From: an uncultured Thermoleophilia bacterium
GTDB lineage: Bacteria > Actinomycetota > Thermoleophilia > Gaiellales > F1-60-MAGs149
Assembly (NCBI GenBank): GCA_902806305.1
Contig: CADCWC010000403.1
Span: 1 to 15,236 of the forward strand
Reading direction: 5' to 3'
DNA length: 15,236 nucleotides
The translations under genes and the position numbers were made by a program. This document shows positions 6,090 to 14,011 of this stretch, piece after piece (within the stretch, counting starts at the first letter, position 1; every line of letters begins with the position of its first letter). The notes beneath the pieces were generated by a model. That model was given only the letters and a program-made list of their open reading frames with translations. It searched no databases and was not told where the DNA came from.

Positions 6090-7118
6090 TCAGCGCTCGA
6101 GCTCGGCGTCGAGGGCCGAGAGCTCGCGTTCGAACCCCTGCCGCAGGCCGCGCTTCTCGTCGTCGGAGGCCCAGGAGCCGTCGATCCCGTTCATGACGAA
6201 CGTCCGCACGCGGTCCGGGCCCCATTCCGCGGCGTTCACCATGCCGACGTACTCCGTCCCGATGTCCGTGTGGAACATCGGCGGGTCGTCCGAGTTGAGC
6301 ATGATCTTGAGGCCCTCGTCCGCCATCTGACGGATCGGATGCTTCGTGAGGTCGTCGGCGTCGAAGTAGCAGACGGCGGTCGCCGTCGGGCAGACCGTGT
6401 AGGTGATGCCCTCGTCCCGTGTGCGCTTCACGAGCTCGGGGTCGCCCAGGACGTGGTAACCGTGGTCGATCCGCTCCACGCCGAGGACGTCCAGGCACGT
6501 CGCGATGTTCTGCGCCGGGGCGTCCTCGCACGCGTGGGCGGTGAGGCGCAGCCCGCCCTGCTTCGCCAGGCGGTAGGCGTCGACGAACTTCTCCGGCGGG
6601 TCGGGCGCCTCGGCGCCGTCCATCCCGAGCCCGATCACCTCGTCGGGCCGGTGCTCGAGCACCTGCTCGACCATCTCCCGCGCCATCTCGGGCGGGTCCT
6701 GGCGGTAGACGTCGGCGATCAGGCGACAGGTGACGCCCAGCTCACGCTCGGCCTGTCGGACACCGTCGACGAGCCCGTCGACCACCGTCCGGTACGGGAT
6801 CCCCCTTCGGGTGTGCAGCGTGGGGTTGAAGAACATCTCTCGGTACTTCAGGTTGCCGAGCGAGACGCCGTCCTGGATCGACTCGAAGGCGGCGCGGGCG
6901 AAGTCCTCCTGGTCGCGGAGCGTCGAGGAGACCATCGCGAAGATCTTCAGGAACTCGTAGATCGAGTCGTAGTCGTAGAGCTTGTCGGCGTCCTGCGTCG
7001 GCAGCTCCACGCCGTGCTTCCGGGCCAGATCGGCGAACGTCTGCGGTCGTACGGTTCCCTCGAAGTGGCAGTGCAGCTCGACCTTCGGGACCCGCCGCAG
7101 ATACTCGTCGTAGTTCAC
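6090..7118 (-). CDS. Adenosine/adenine deaminase-superfamily enzyme
   Basis: This 342-residue zinc hydrolase starts at GTG 7118, seven bases after AAGGAG. Zinc ligands are visible: H16 and H18 (ELHCHFEG), H195 (in HACE) and D277 (NSDDP). E198 is the catalytic glutamate and H219 (RIDHG) the catalytic histidine. The expected reaction is hydrolytic removal of the 6-amino group from adenosine or adenine, for purine salvage or catabolism. Several motifs resemble adenine deaminases more than classical adenosine deaminase: GLGMDGAE with PPEKF (163-177), RIDHG and NSDDPPMF. HACE replaces the usual HAGE. Substrate is therefore open between adenosine, adenine and N6-modified purines. It is translationally coupled to the BMP-family binding protein just upstream, whose stop codon overlaps this gene's ribosome binding site. 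Confidence 0.93.
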   Translation of the reverse strand: MNYDEYLRRVPKVELHCHFEGTVRPQTFADLARKHGVELPTQDADKLYDYDSIYEFLKIFAMVSSTLRDQEDFARAAFESIQDGVSLGNLKYREMFFNPTLHTRRGIPYRTVVDGLVDGVRQAERELGVTCRLIADVYRQDPPEMAREMVEQVLEHRPDEVIGLGMDGAEAPDPPEKFVDAYRLAKQGGLRLTAHACEDAPAQNIATCLDVLGVERIDHGYHVLGDPELVKRTRDEGITYTVCPTATAVCYFDADDLTKHPIRQMADEGLKIMLNSDDPPMFHTDIGTEYVGMVNAAEWGPDRVRTFVMNGIDGSWASDDEKRGLRQGFERELSALDAELER

Positions 7119-7125
7119 GTCCGTC

Positions 7126-7131
7126 TCCTTA
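7126..7131 (-). promoter_or_regulatory. Ribosome binding site overlapping a stop codon
   Basis: On the minus strand, TAAGGAG contains the TAA of the BMP gene (7131-7129) and the AAGGAG of the deaminase, seven bases before its GTG. This arrangement couples translation of the two genes. Confidence 0.7.
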
Positions 7132-8325
7132 GCTCGGCAGCTGTCCTTCGATCCCCTCGACGAACCAGTTCCAGGCCACCCACTCCTCGAACGTCACCTC
7201 GTGGCCCTCCTCGAAGCGGACCTTGCCGGTCTGGTCCTTGATCGGTCCGACGAACGGCTTGAACGTGCCGTCCTTGAAACCGGCGAGCTTCTCGTCGACC
7301 TCGGTGCGCACCTCCTCGGGAACCGACTCGCCGTAGGGCGCGAGCTCGACCGTGCCCTCCTCGAGGGTTCCCCAGTAGTCCTCCGACTTCCACGAGCCGT
7401 CCATCACCGCCTTCACGCGCTCGACGTAGCGGTCGCCCCAGTTCAGGACGACGGCGGACAGGAAGGCCTTCGGACCGAAGCGCGTCATGTCGGAGTTCCA
7501 GGTTGCGGCGAAGACGCCGTTCGCCTCCGCCTCCTGGAGGACGGACGGGCTGTCCTCGATGCCGAACAGCACGTCCGCGCCGGCGTCGATCAACGACTTC
7601 GCGGCCTGCTTCTCCTTCGGCGGGTCGAACCAGGTGTTGATGAAGACCATCTGCACCTTCACGTCGGGCTTCACGCTCTGGGCGCCGAGCGTGAAGGCGT
7701 TGACGTCCCGGATGACCTCGGGGATCGGGAACGAGCCGACGTAGCCGAGCCGGTTCGACTTCGTCATGCGGCCGGCGATGATGCCGAGCAGGTACGACGG
7801 CTCCCAGTGCTGGACGAAGTAGTTCGAGACGTTCTCGGACCGCTGGAAGCCGGTCGCGTGCTCGAACAGCACGTCGGGGTACTGCTGCGCCTTCTGCATG
7901 ACCGTGTCGCCGTAGCCGAAGCTGGTCGCGAAGATGAGCTTGTTCCCCTTGGCCACGAGCTGGTCGATGGCCGGACCGGAGTTGGCCTCCGGGACGCTGT
8001 CGAGGAACGTCGTCTCGACGTTCGGCAGCTGCTGCTCCAGGTACTTCCGCGCCTCGTCGTGCTCGAACGTCCAGCCCGAGTCACCCGGCGGGCCGATGTA
8101 CATGAAGCCGACCTTGATCGGCTCGCCCTCCGCCGCCGCGGCCGTCGTCGCCGCGCCGGTCTCCGCCGTCGTCCCGGCCGTCGTCGCCTCGCCCTCGGCG
8201 CCCGCGGCCGTCTGCGTCCCCGCGTCGGCGCCGCCCGTCCCGTCGGTGGTGTCCTCCTCGCCGCAGCCGCCCGCCGCCAGGGCGAGCAGGAGCGTGGTGC
8301 AGGCGACGGCGATCGTACGGCGCAT
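7129..8325 (-). CDS. BMP-family ABC transporter substrate-binding lipoprotein
   Basis: This 398-residue protein has a signal peptide (1-20) ending in AAGGC, so Cys21 is probably lipid-modified, although the lipobox is not ideal. An Ala/Thr/Gly-rich linker follows at about 23-68. The periplasmic-binding domain begins at PIKVGFMYIGPPGDSGW (69-85), with later segments FATSFGYGD and YVGSFPIPEVIRDVNAF, as in BMP/PnrA/Med proteins. Family members bind purine or other nucleosides outside the membrane and hand them to an ABC importer. Coupling to a deaminase of adenine compounds supports a purine ligand. No permease or ATPase of the BMP-type importer is nearby. The start is an ATG preceded by GAGGAGG. 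It has a promoter-like sequence at 8356-8365, separate from the inositol operon. Confidence 0.93.
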   Translation of the reverse strand: MRRTIAVACTTLLLALAAGGCGEEDTTDGTGGADAGTQTAAGAEGEATTAGTTAETGAATTAAAAEGEPIKVGFMYIGPPGDSGWTFEHDEARKYLEQQLPNVETTFLDSVPEANSGPAIDQLVAKGNKLIFATSFGYGDTVMQKAQQYPDVLFEHATGFQRSENVSNYFVQHWEPSYLLGIIAGRMTKSNRLGYVGSFPIPEVIRDVNAFTLGAQSVKPDVKVQMVFINTWFDPPKEKQAAKSLIDAGADVLFGIEDSPSVLQEAEANGVFAATWNSDMTRFGPKAFLSAVVLNWGDRYVERVKAVMDGSWKSEDYWGTLEEGTVELAPYGESVPEEVRTEVDEKLAGFKDGTFKPFVGPIKDQTGKVRFEEGHEVTFEEWVAWNWFVEGIEGQLPS

Positions 8326-8330
8326 GGGGC

Positions 8331-8337
8331 CTCCTCG
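8331..8337 (-). promoter_or_regulatory. Ribosome binding site of the BMP gene
   Basis: GAGGAGG on the minus strand lies five bases before the ATG at 8325-8323 and fixes that start. Confidence 0.65.
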
Positions 8338-8355
8338 GGCGGGCTCAGGCCGCCG

Positions 8356-8365
8356 AGTCTATACA
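8356..8365 (-). promoter_or_regulatory. Probable -10 region for the BMP-deaminase unit
   Basis: The minus strand reads TGTATAGACT, which holds TATAGA and also TAGACT (the TANNNT form common in actinobacteria), about 30 bases before the start codon. It is flanked by GCCGCC/GGCGGC inverted arms that may be chance. The 152-base gap 8326-8477 holds this element and the ribosome binding site. I see no intrinsic terminator with a T-run for the upstream aldolase gene. Confidence 0.5.
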
Positions 8366-8477
8366 CCGGTGCGGCGGCGCGCCCGTCGCGGGTCGTCGAC
8401 CTTCCGCCCTCGCGTGCGGCGGCGTCCGGCTCGTGGTCGACCCGTCGTCACGACCCCGCCGGTCGCACGCCGGACCC

Positions 8478-9449
8478 TCAGGCGCGATGCCAGCCGGGCG
8501 GCGGCGCGGCGATCGGCCCGACCCGCTCGCGCCACGGCGTCCCCAGCCTGCGGGCGGTCGCGGCGAGACGCTCGAGCAGCGGCACGGACGTCTCGACGAG
8601 CGAGCGGTCGGCGGCCGCCCGGTCGGCCACGAGCGCGCCGTCGAAGAGGGTGCGCCCGACGATGAAGCCGCTCGCCCCGGCCGCGCAGGCCTCCTCCACC
8701 TGGCGCTCCAACGTGTCCGCGTCGGCCCCGCCACCGAGGAGCACCCACGGCACGTCCGGACCGCACGCGCGATCGAGCTCGTCGCAGGCGTGGGCCGAGC
8801 CGGGATGCTGGAGCTTGAGGACGTCCGGTCCGAGGGCCGCCAGGCGGCGCGCGCCCGCCACGATCAGGCTCGCCCGCACCTCCGGGTCGTCGGGGCGGTC
8901 GGGGCGCGGGTAGACCACCGGCTCGAGCACGAGCGCCACGCCGGCCGCCCGACACGCCGCGACGGCCCGCCGGACGACGGCGTCCTGGCGACCGGCCTGC
9001 GCCTCGTCGTCGACGCGGTAGGGGAGGAGCAGCTTGCAGGCGGCGGCGCCGAGGGCGCGGGCCTTCGCGGGCGACCAGTCCTCCATGAACGTCGTCTCGC
9101 CGACGAGGTGCAGGCTGCCGTAGCCCTGGGCCTCGAGCGGCACGGCGAGGGCGGTCGAGCCCGGCAGCGCGCCGGTCGCGAGCGCGGGCCCCGCCCCCAG
9201 CTCGACGTCGATCAGGACGACGCTCGCGAGCGGCGCGAGCGTCTCCACGATCCGGACCTTGAAGGCCGCCACCGTGGCGTCGTCGCCCGCCAGCCCGCGT
9301 CGTTCGAGCAGCGCGCGGAGGGCGTCGCGGTGGTCGACGGCCACACCCACCACGATCCCGTCGCGACCGGAGATCGCGTCGAGGGCCCGGACGCGCGCGA
9401 GCGGCACCGGCCGACCGACGGCGGGGTCGGCGACCTCCATCTCAGTCAC
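8478..9449 (-). CDS. LacD/DeoC-type class I aldolase, candidate inositol-pathway aldolase
   Basis: This 323-residue protein belongs to the tagatose-1,6-bisphosphate/sulfofructose-phosphate aldolase group (class I, Schiff base). Visible motifs are VAVDHRDALR (36-45), corresponding to the LacD ALDQRG segment, K139 in CKLLLPYR, E176 in LVLEP, LKLQHPG with the likely Schiff-base lysine K212, and GFIVGRTLF (261-269), which fits a phosphate-binding loop. It is the last gene of the iolC-iolB-iolD run. There it would be expected to cleave 2-deoxy-5-keto-gluconate 6-phosphate into DHAP and malonate semialdehyde, a role inferred from position. The given start is GTG 9449, overlapping the iolD stop by 8 bases. 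ATG 9440, just after that stop, is equally possible, and neither has a clear Shine-Dalgarno. The aldolase family is fairly sure and the substrate is not. Confidence 0.88.
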   Translation of the reverse strand: MTEMEVADPAVGRPVPLARVRALDAISGRDGIVVGVAVDHRDALRALLERRGLAGDDATVAAFKVRIVETLAPLASVVLIDVELGAGPALATGALPGSTALAVPLEAQGYGSLHLVGETTFMEDWSPAKARALGAAACKLLLPYRVDDEAQAGRQDAVVRRAVAACRAAGVALVLEPVVYPRPDRPDDPEVRASLIVAGARRLAALGPDVLKLQHPGSAHACDELDRACGPDVPWVLLGGGADADTLERQVEEACAAGASGFIVGRTLFDGALVADRAAADRSLVETSVPLLERLAATARRLGTPWRERVGPIAAPPPGWHRA

Positions 9450-11310
9450 CGGTCGGCGCCGGCTCGGGACGCGGCAGCCGCGGCGGGTCGAGATGCGGGC
9501 GGATCCGGGTCACCGCGTCACTGTAGGCCGCGCGCGCCGCCTGGACCTCCGGCATCGAGGACACCTCGGCGATGGGCACGTCCCACCATGCGTGGCTCGG
9601 CACCCCGATGCTCGGGTCGGTCTCGACCGTGATGACGGTGGCCCGATCGGCGGAGCGCGCCTCCCCGAGGGCGGTGCGCAGGTCGTCGACCGTGCGGGCG
9701 GGGATGACGTGCGCTCCGAGGCTCGCCGCGTTCGCCGCCAGGTCGACCGTGACGGTCGCCTGCGTGCCGAAGCCGCCCGAGCCGAGCGAGCGCGAGAGGC
9801 TGCCGATGGAGGCGTAGCCGCGGTTGTCGACCAGCACCACGATCAGCTTCACGCCCTCCTGGAGCGCCGTCACGAGCTCGGAGGGCATCATCAGCCACGA
9901 ACCGTCGCCGACCATCACCACGACCTCGCGGCTCGGGTCGGCGAGCTTCACGCCGATGCCCGCGGGCACCTCGTACCCCATGCACGAGTAGCCGTACTCG
10001 AGGTGGTAGCCGCCCGGCTCGCGGGTGCGCCAGAGCTTGTGCAGGTCGCCCGGCAGGCTGCCCGCCGCGTTGACGACCACGCTGTGCGTCCCGACGCCCG
10101 CGTTGACGACCCCGATGACCTCCGCCTGGCTCGGGAGCGGGCCGTGCCCGGCCGTGACGAGCCGCTCGACCTCGAGGTCCCAGGCCTCGTTGTGGGCCGC
10201 GGCCCGGGCGGTCCACGACGCGACGGCGGCGTGCCCGGCGAGCGCCTCGGTCAGAGCCTCGAGCGTGGCCCGCGCATCGCCGACGAGCGGCAGCCCGGCC
10301 AGCTTGTGGCCGTCGGAGGCCGCCACGTTGACGTTGACGAAGCGGACGCCGGGGTGGGCGAACAGCGTCCGCGAGGCAGTGGCGAAGTCGCCCCAGCGCG
10401 TCCCGATCCCGAGCACCAGGTCGGCCTCGGCGGCGAGCTCGTTCGCGCCCGGCGTGCCGGTCGCGCCGACGGCCCCGAGCGCGCGCGGATGGTCGAACGG
10501 CAGGGCGCCCTTGCCGGCCTGCGTCTCGGCGACGGGGATGCCGGTCGCCTCGGCGAAGGCGCGCAGCGCCTCGGTGGCGTCGCTGTAGAGCACCCCGCCG
10601 CCCGCCACGGCGAGCGGTCGACGAGCGGCGCGGAGCAGCGTCGCCGCCTCGCCGAGACTCTCCTCGTCGGGCCGCGGCCGCCGGACGCGCCAGACCCGCT
10701 CGGCGAGGAACTCGGCCGGCCAGGTCCACGCCTCGGCCTGCACGTCCTGCGGCAGGGCGAGCGTGACGGTGCCGGTCTCCGCCGGGTCGGTGAGGACCCG
10801 GAGCGCCTGCAACGCCGAGGGCACGAGCTGCTCGGGCCGGACGATCCGGTCGAACCAACGCGAGACCGGGCGGAACGCGTCGTTGACCGAGACGTCGCCC
10901 GCCGACGGGTGCTCGAGCTGCTGGAGCACCGGATCGACGCGCCGGGTGGCGAACACGTCGCCCGGCAGGAGCAGCACGGGGATCCGGTTGATCGTCGCGG
11001 CGGCCGCGGCCGTCAGCATGTTGGTCGACCCGGGGCCGACGGAGGCCGTGCAGGCCCAGGTCGAGAGGCGCAGCGACGCCTTCGCGTAGCCCGCGGCCAG
11101 GTGGACCATCGCCTGCTCGTTGCGGGCCGGGACGAAGCGGAAGTCGGGGTGCTCCTGCAGCGCCTGGCCGACGCCCGCCAGGTTGCCGTGGCCGAAGATG
11201 CCCAGGCAGCCCGCGAAGAACGGCCGCTCGACGCCGTCGCGCTCGACCCGCTGCGCGGCCAGGAAGCGGATCAGGGCCTGGCCGACCGTCAGCCGCTCGG
11301 AGCCGCTCAT
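9442..11310 (-). CDS. iolD: 3D-(3,5/4)-trihydroxycyclohexane-1,2-dione hydrolase (IolD)
   Basis: This 622-residue thiamine-diphosphate enzyme hydrolytically opens the ring of the diketone formed from myo-inositol, giving 5-deoxyglucuronate. The three domains of the acetolactate-synthase fold are visible. The N-terminal PYR domain has E65 in ARNEQAMVH, which activates the cofactor. The middle domain contains GGGVLYSDA (237-245). The C-terminal PP domain has GDGSW at 468-472 and N496 in DNRGYAS, the Mg/ThDP motif. IolD-typical stretches are GIFGHGN (37-43) and YHLEYGYSCMGYE. The start is the ATG overlapping the iolB stop as ATGA. A GTG-like upstream extension of 20 residues would run into iolB and has no family similarity. 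The 3' end overlaps the aldolase gene. Confidence 0.96.
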   Translation of the reverse strand: MSGSERLTVGQALIRFLAAQRVERDGVERPFFAGCLGIFGHGNLAGVGQALQEHPDFRFVPARNEQAMVHLAAGYAKASLRLSTWACTASVGPGSTNMLTAAAAATINRIPVLLLPGDVFATRRVDPVLQQLEHPSAGDVSVNDAFRPVSRWFDRIVRPEQLVPSALQALRVLTDPAETGTVTLALPQDVQAEAWTWPAEFLAERVWRVRRPRPDEESLGEAATLLRAARRPLAVAGGGVLYSDATEALRAFAEATGIPVAETQAGKGALPFDHPRALGAVGATGTPGANELAAEADLVLGIGTRWGDFATASRTLFAHPGVRFVNVNVAASDGHKLAGLPLVGDARATLEALTEALAGHAAVASWTARAAAHNEAWDLEVERLVTAGHGPLPSQAEVIGVVNAGVGTHSVVVNAAGSLPGDLHKLWRTREPGGYHLEYGYSCMGYEVPAGIGVKLADPSREVVVMVGDGSWLMMPSELVTALQEGVKLIVVLVDNRGYASIGSLSRSLGSGGFGTQATVTVDLAANAASLGAHVIPARTVDDLRTALGEARSADRATVITVETDPSIGVPSHAWWDVPIAEVSSMPEVQAARAAYSDAVTRIRPHLDPPRLPRPEPAPTGD

Positions 11311-12221
11311 CGCCGTCGGCCCGCCGCGCTCGTCATCGGGACCCGCGGGTCGGTCGGCACGCCCGTCCACGAGTCGCGGATCCAGTGGTGCGCCGGGTCG
11401 TCGCAGAAGGCCATCGAGCGCTCCTCGCCCGGTCCGGCCAGCACGTTCAGGTACCAGAGGTCGTAGCCGGGGGCGGCCATCGACGGGCCGTGGTACCCGC
11501 GCGGGACGAGGAACACGTCATCGCTGCGAACCGTCACGGTCACGTCCCAGCCCTGCTCGAGGTCGTAGGTGCGATGGGCGCCGAAGCCGTGCTCGCCCTC
11601 GACCCGGAACAGGTAGATCTCCTCCAGGATCGCCTCGCACTCGGAGTCCTCGTCGTGCTTGTGCGGCGGGTAGGACGACCAGTTGCCGGACGGCGTCAGG
11701 ACCTCGACGGCGCAGAGCCGATCGGCCGGGAAGCTCTCGGGCGACAGGAAGTTCGTGATCTGGCGCGTGCAGTTCCCCGCTCCCCGGATCTCCACCGGCA
11801 CGTCCCCTGCCGCGCCGTAGGCGACGTCGAGCCGGCGGCGCGCCCGGGCCGACGGCAGGGCGACGTCGCCGCCGCCGCGGGAGGAGATGCGCAGCTCGGC
11901 GTCCATCGGGACGTAGGCGAAGTCGGTCACCCGGTGAAAGACCGACGACCGGCCCTCGAGCTCGAGCACGCGGCCGTCGCACTCGACGGTGCAGCGGCCC
12001 GCGAGCGGCAGCACCGCGAGCTCGTCCGGTCCCGTGGTCAGCGTGCGCGACTCGCCCGCGGCGAGGCGCAGGAGGCGCACGCCCGCGTGGTCCCAGCCCG
12101 CCCGCTCCGGCGTGACGACGATCGGGTCGCCGTCCTGCGCCGCCGTGCCCGCGGGCAGGTGCAGCTCCCGCGTCGGGCGACCACGGCCGGCGGGCGGCGC
12201 CACGGGCGCCTCAGGCCGCAT
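11307..12221 (-). CDS. iolB: 5-deoxy-glucuronate isomerase (IolB)
   Basis: This 304-residue cytosolic bicupin isomerises 5-deoxyglucuronate to 2-deoxy-5-keto-gluconate in inositol catabolism. GNWSSYPPHKHD (179-190) is the IolB signature. H187, H189, a glutamate in AILEEIYLF (E200 or E201) and H244 in RGYHGPS are the expected metal ligands. The N-terminal half has the usual LHLPAG and VTPERAGWDHAGVRLL segments. The first 17 residues are Pro/Arg/Gly-rich and go beyond the typical family start, but no other start codon is available before residue 35. The protein is slightly longer than usual. The start ATG lies inside the end of iolC (11-base overlap) and the stop overlaps iolD. Confidence 0.96.
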   Translation of the reverse strand: MRPEAPVAPPAGRGRPTRELHLPAGTAAQDGDPIVVTPERAGWDHAGVRLLRLAAGESRTLTTGPDELAVLPLAGRCTVECDGRVLELEGRSSVFHRVTDFAYVPMDAELRISSRGGGDVALPSARARRRLDVAYGAAGDVPVEIRGAGNCTRQITNFLSPESFPADRLCAVEVLTPSGNWSSYPPHKHDEDSECEAILEEIYLFRVEGEHGFGAHRTYDLEQGWDVTVTVRSDDVFLVPRGYHGPSMAAPGYDLWYLNVLAGPGEERSMAFCDDPAHHWIRDSWTGVPTDPRVPMTSAAGRRR

Positions 12222-13158
12222 CGGCCGTCCGGAGCAGCGCCTCGACCTCGCCGAGGTCGGGCATGGCGTCGGCGCAGGCCAGGCGCGAGGCGACGATCGC
12301 CCCGGCGGCGTTCGCGTGGCGGACGGCCTCCTCCGGGGGCCACCCGGCGAGCAGTCCGTGGACGAGCGCGCCGCCGAACGCGTCGCCCGCCCCGAGGCCG
12401 CAGACCACGTCGACCGGGATCGGCGGCACCGTCACCGTGCGGTCCCTGGTGGCGACGAGGACGCCCTCACCGCCCATCTTGACCACCGCGAGCTCGACGC
12501 CGTGGTCGAGGAGCCGGCGGGCCGCCTCGGCCGGATCGTCCGTGCCGACGGCCACCGCGGCCTCGGTGCGGTTGCCGACCGCCACGCTCACGAGCGGCAG
12601 CGCGGCGCGGAGCTCGCCGCCCGCCCGGTGCGGGTCGGACCAGAACATCGGCCGGTAGTCGAGGTCGAGGATCGTCGTCGACCCGGGTCGGCGCAGGTCG
12701 AGCGCGGCGCGGGTCGCGCTCCGGCTCGGCTCGTCGGAGAGCCCCGTGCCGGTGACCCAGAGCACCGGCACGGCGGCGAGCGCCTCGCGGTCGAGCTCGT
12801 CGGGCCGGAGCGTCATGTCGGGCGCCTTCGGCTCGCGGTAGAACAGGAGGCCCGGATCCTCGGGCGGGTCGAGCTCGGCGAAGACGACGGGCGTGCGCAG
12901 CGTCGGGTCGGTGCCCACGAAGCGCGCGTCGACGCCGAAGCCGGTCAGCGCCTGGCGCACGTAGGCGCCGAACGGGTCGGCCCCGACCTTCGTCACCACG
13001 GCGGCCCGGCGGCCGAGCCGCGCCGCGGCCACGGCCACGTTGGTCGCCGTGCCGCCGAGCGACTTGGCGAAGGAGCGGACGTCCGCGAGCGGACCGGACT
13101 GCTCGGGATAGAGGTCGACGCCGACGCGCCCCATCGTGATCAGCTCGAGCGGCGGCAC
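12211..13158 (-). CDS. iolC: 5-dehydro-2-deoxygluconokinase (IolC), PfkB family
   Basis: This 315-residue kinase phosphorylates 2-deoxy-5-keto-gluconate at the 6 position with ATP. GRVGVDLYPEQ (10-20) is the IolC-specific N-terminal motif. SLGGTATNVAVAAARLG (33-49) is PfkB signature 1. GLGAGDAFGGALVHG (254-268) is signature 2, with catalytic base D259. The protein ends after the kinase domain. The C-terminal DUF2090 aldolase domain that makes some IolC proteins bifunctional is absent, which fits a separate aldolase gene in the operon. The start GTG 13158 follows the ATPase stop by one base. M9 (ATG) is an alternative but would leave very little sequence before the GRVGVD motif. No strong ribosome binding site is seen, so coupling is likely. 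Confidence 0.95.
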   Translation of the reverse strand: MPPLELITMGRVGVDLYPEQSGPLADVRSFAKSLGGTATNVAVAAARLGRRAAVVTKVGADPFGAYVRQALTGFGVDARFVGTDPTLRTPVVFAELDPPEDPGLLFYREPKAPDMTLRPDELDREALAAVPVLWVTGTGLSDEPSRSATRAALDLRRPGSTTILDLDYRPMFWSDPHRAGGELRAALPLVSVAVGNRTEAAVAVGTDDPAEAARRLLDHGVELAVVKMGGEGVLVATRDRTVTVPPIPVDVVCGLGAGDAFGGALVHGLLAGWPPEEAVRHANAAGAIVASRLACADAMPDLGEVEALLRTADAA

Positions 13159-13159
13159 G

Positions 13160-14011
13160 TCAGGAGCGCGAGCCGTCCGCGTCGACGCCCCGCAGCTCGT
13201 GCTCGAGCTGGGCGAGCTCCGTCCCGCCCGACATGCGCTGCACGAGCTCCTCGCGGGAGATGTCGGCCTTGTCCCAGGTGCCCTCGCTGCGCCCCTGGTT
13301 CAGGATCGTGAAGCGGTCGCCGACCGGGTAGGCGTGGTGCGGGTTGTGGGTGATGAAGATCACGCCGCAGCCGCGCTCGCGGGCCTGGACGATGTAGCGC
13401 AGCACCACGCCCGCCTGGCGGACGCCGAGCGCCGAGGTCGGCTCGTCCAGGATCAGCACGCGGGCGCCGAAGTACACGGCCCGCGCGATCGCCACCGACT
13501 GGCGCTCACCGCCGGACAGCGTCCCGACCGGCTGGGACGTGTCGCGGATCGTGATCCCCATCTTGGCCAGCTCCTCGCGGGCCACGCGGTCGGCCTTGCG
13601 GACGTCGTAGCGCCGGAACGGCCCGACGCCCGTCGTGGGCTCCGAGCCGAGGAAGAAGTTCCGCGAGATCGAGAGCAGCGGGATCATCGCCAGGTCCTGG
13701 TAGACCGTGGCGATGCCGTGCGAGAGGGCGTCGCGGGGCGAGGCGAGCTGCACCTCCTGCCCGCGGACGAGGTAGCGGCCGGTCGTCGGCTGGTGGACGC
13801 CCGCGAGCGTCTTGATCAGCGTCGACTTGCCCGCGCCGTTGTCGCCCAGCACGCACACGACCTCGCCGGCCCGCACGCGCATGGACACGTCGCGGATGGC
13901 GGTGACGTTGCCGAACGTCTTCGAGATCGACTCGACCTCGAGCAGCGGGACGTCGTCGACCTGCGGCCGCGGGACGTCGTCGCTCGCGGGCAGCGGGGCG
14001 GCGGCGCTCAT
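13160..14011 (-). CDS. Sugar/cyclitol ABC importer ATPase, single nucleotide-binding domain (CUT2-like)
   Basis: This 283-residue protein has one ATP-binding domain: Walker A GDNGAGKST (56-64), Q-loop YQDLAM (104-109), signature LSGGE (165-169), Walker B VLILDEP (185-191) and switch histidine H222 in FITHN. It resembles the FrcA-type single-domain ATPases of CUT2 sugar importers, unlike the duplicated RbsA/XylG type. It would act as a homodimer on the inner face of the membrane with the permease encoded just upstream. The start is the ATG overlapping the permease stop (ATGA), and apparent longer same-strand reading into the permease gene is a shadow. Position directly before iolC makes myo-inositol or a related cyclitol the likely cargo, which is inference. 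Confidence 0.94.
   Translation of the reverse strand: MSAAAPLPASDDVPRPQVDDVPLLEVESISKTFGNVTAIRDVSMRVRAGEVVCVLGDNGAGKSTLIKTLAGVHQPTTGRYLVRGQEVQLASPRDALSHGIATVYQDLAMIPLLSISRNFFLGSEPTTGVGPFRRYDVRKADRVAREELAKMGITIRDTSQPVGTLSGGERQSVAIARAVYFGARVLILDEPTSALGVRQAGVVLRYIVQARERGCGVIFITHNPHHAYPVGDRFTILNQGRSEGTWDKADISREELVQRMSGGTELAQLEHELRGVDADGSRS

Noticed and set aside
6098..6126. Hairpin at the convergent stops (CGAGCTCGGC with a 2-base-bulged complement) as a bidirectional terminator
   Set aside because: It lies within the deaminase coding end, has a bulge and no T-run on either strand, and such CG-rich repeats are common here by codon use.
7201..8913. Plus-strand open frame (570 codons) opposite the BMP gene and aldolase
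   Set aside because: Composition of a GC-driven shadow frame; the opposite strand encodes recognised proteins.
9259..11466. Long open frame on the + strand opposite iolD (735 codons)
   Set aside because: It is rich in Arg, Gly, Ala and Asp with no domain, and lies antisense to iolD with its clear ThDP motifs. High GC leaves antisense frames open by chance.
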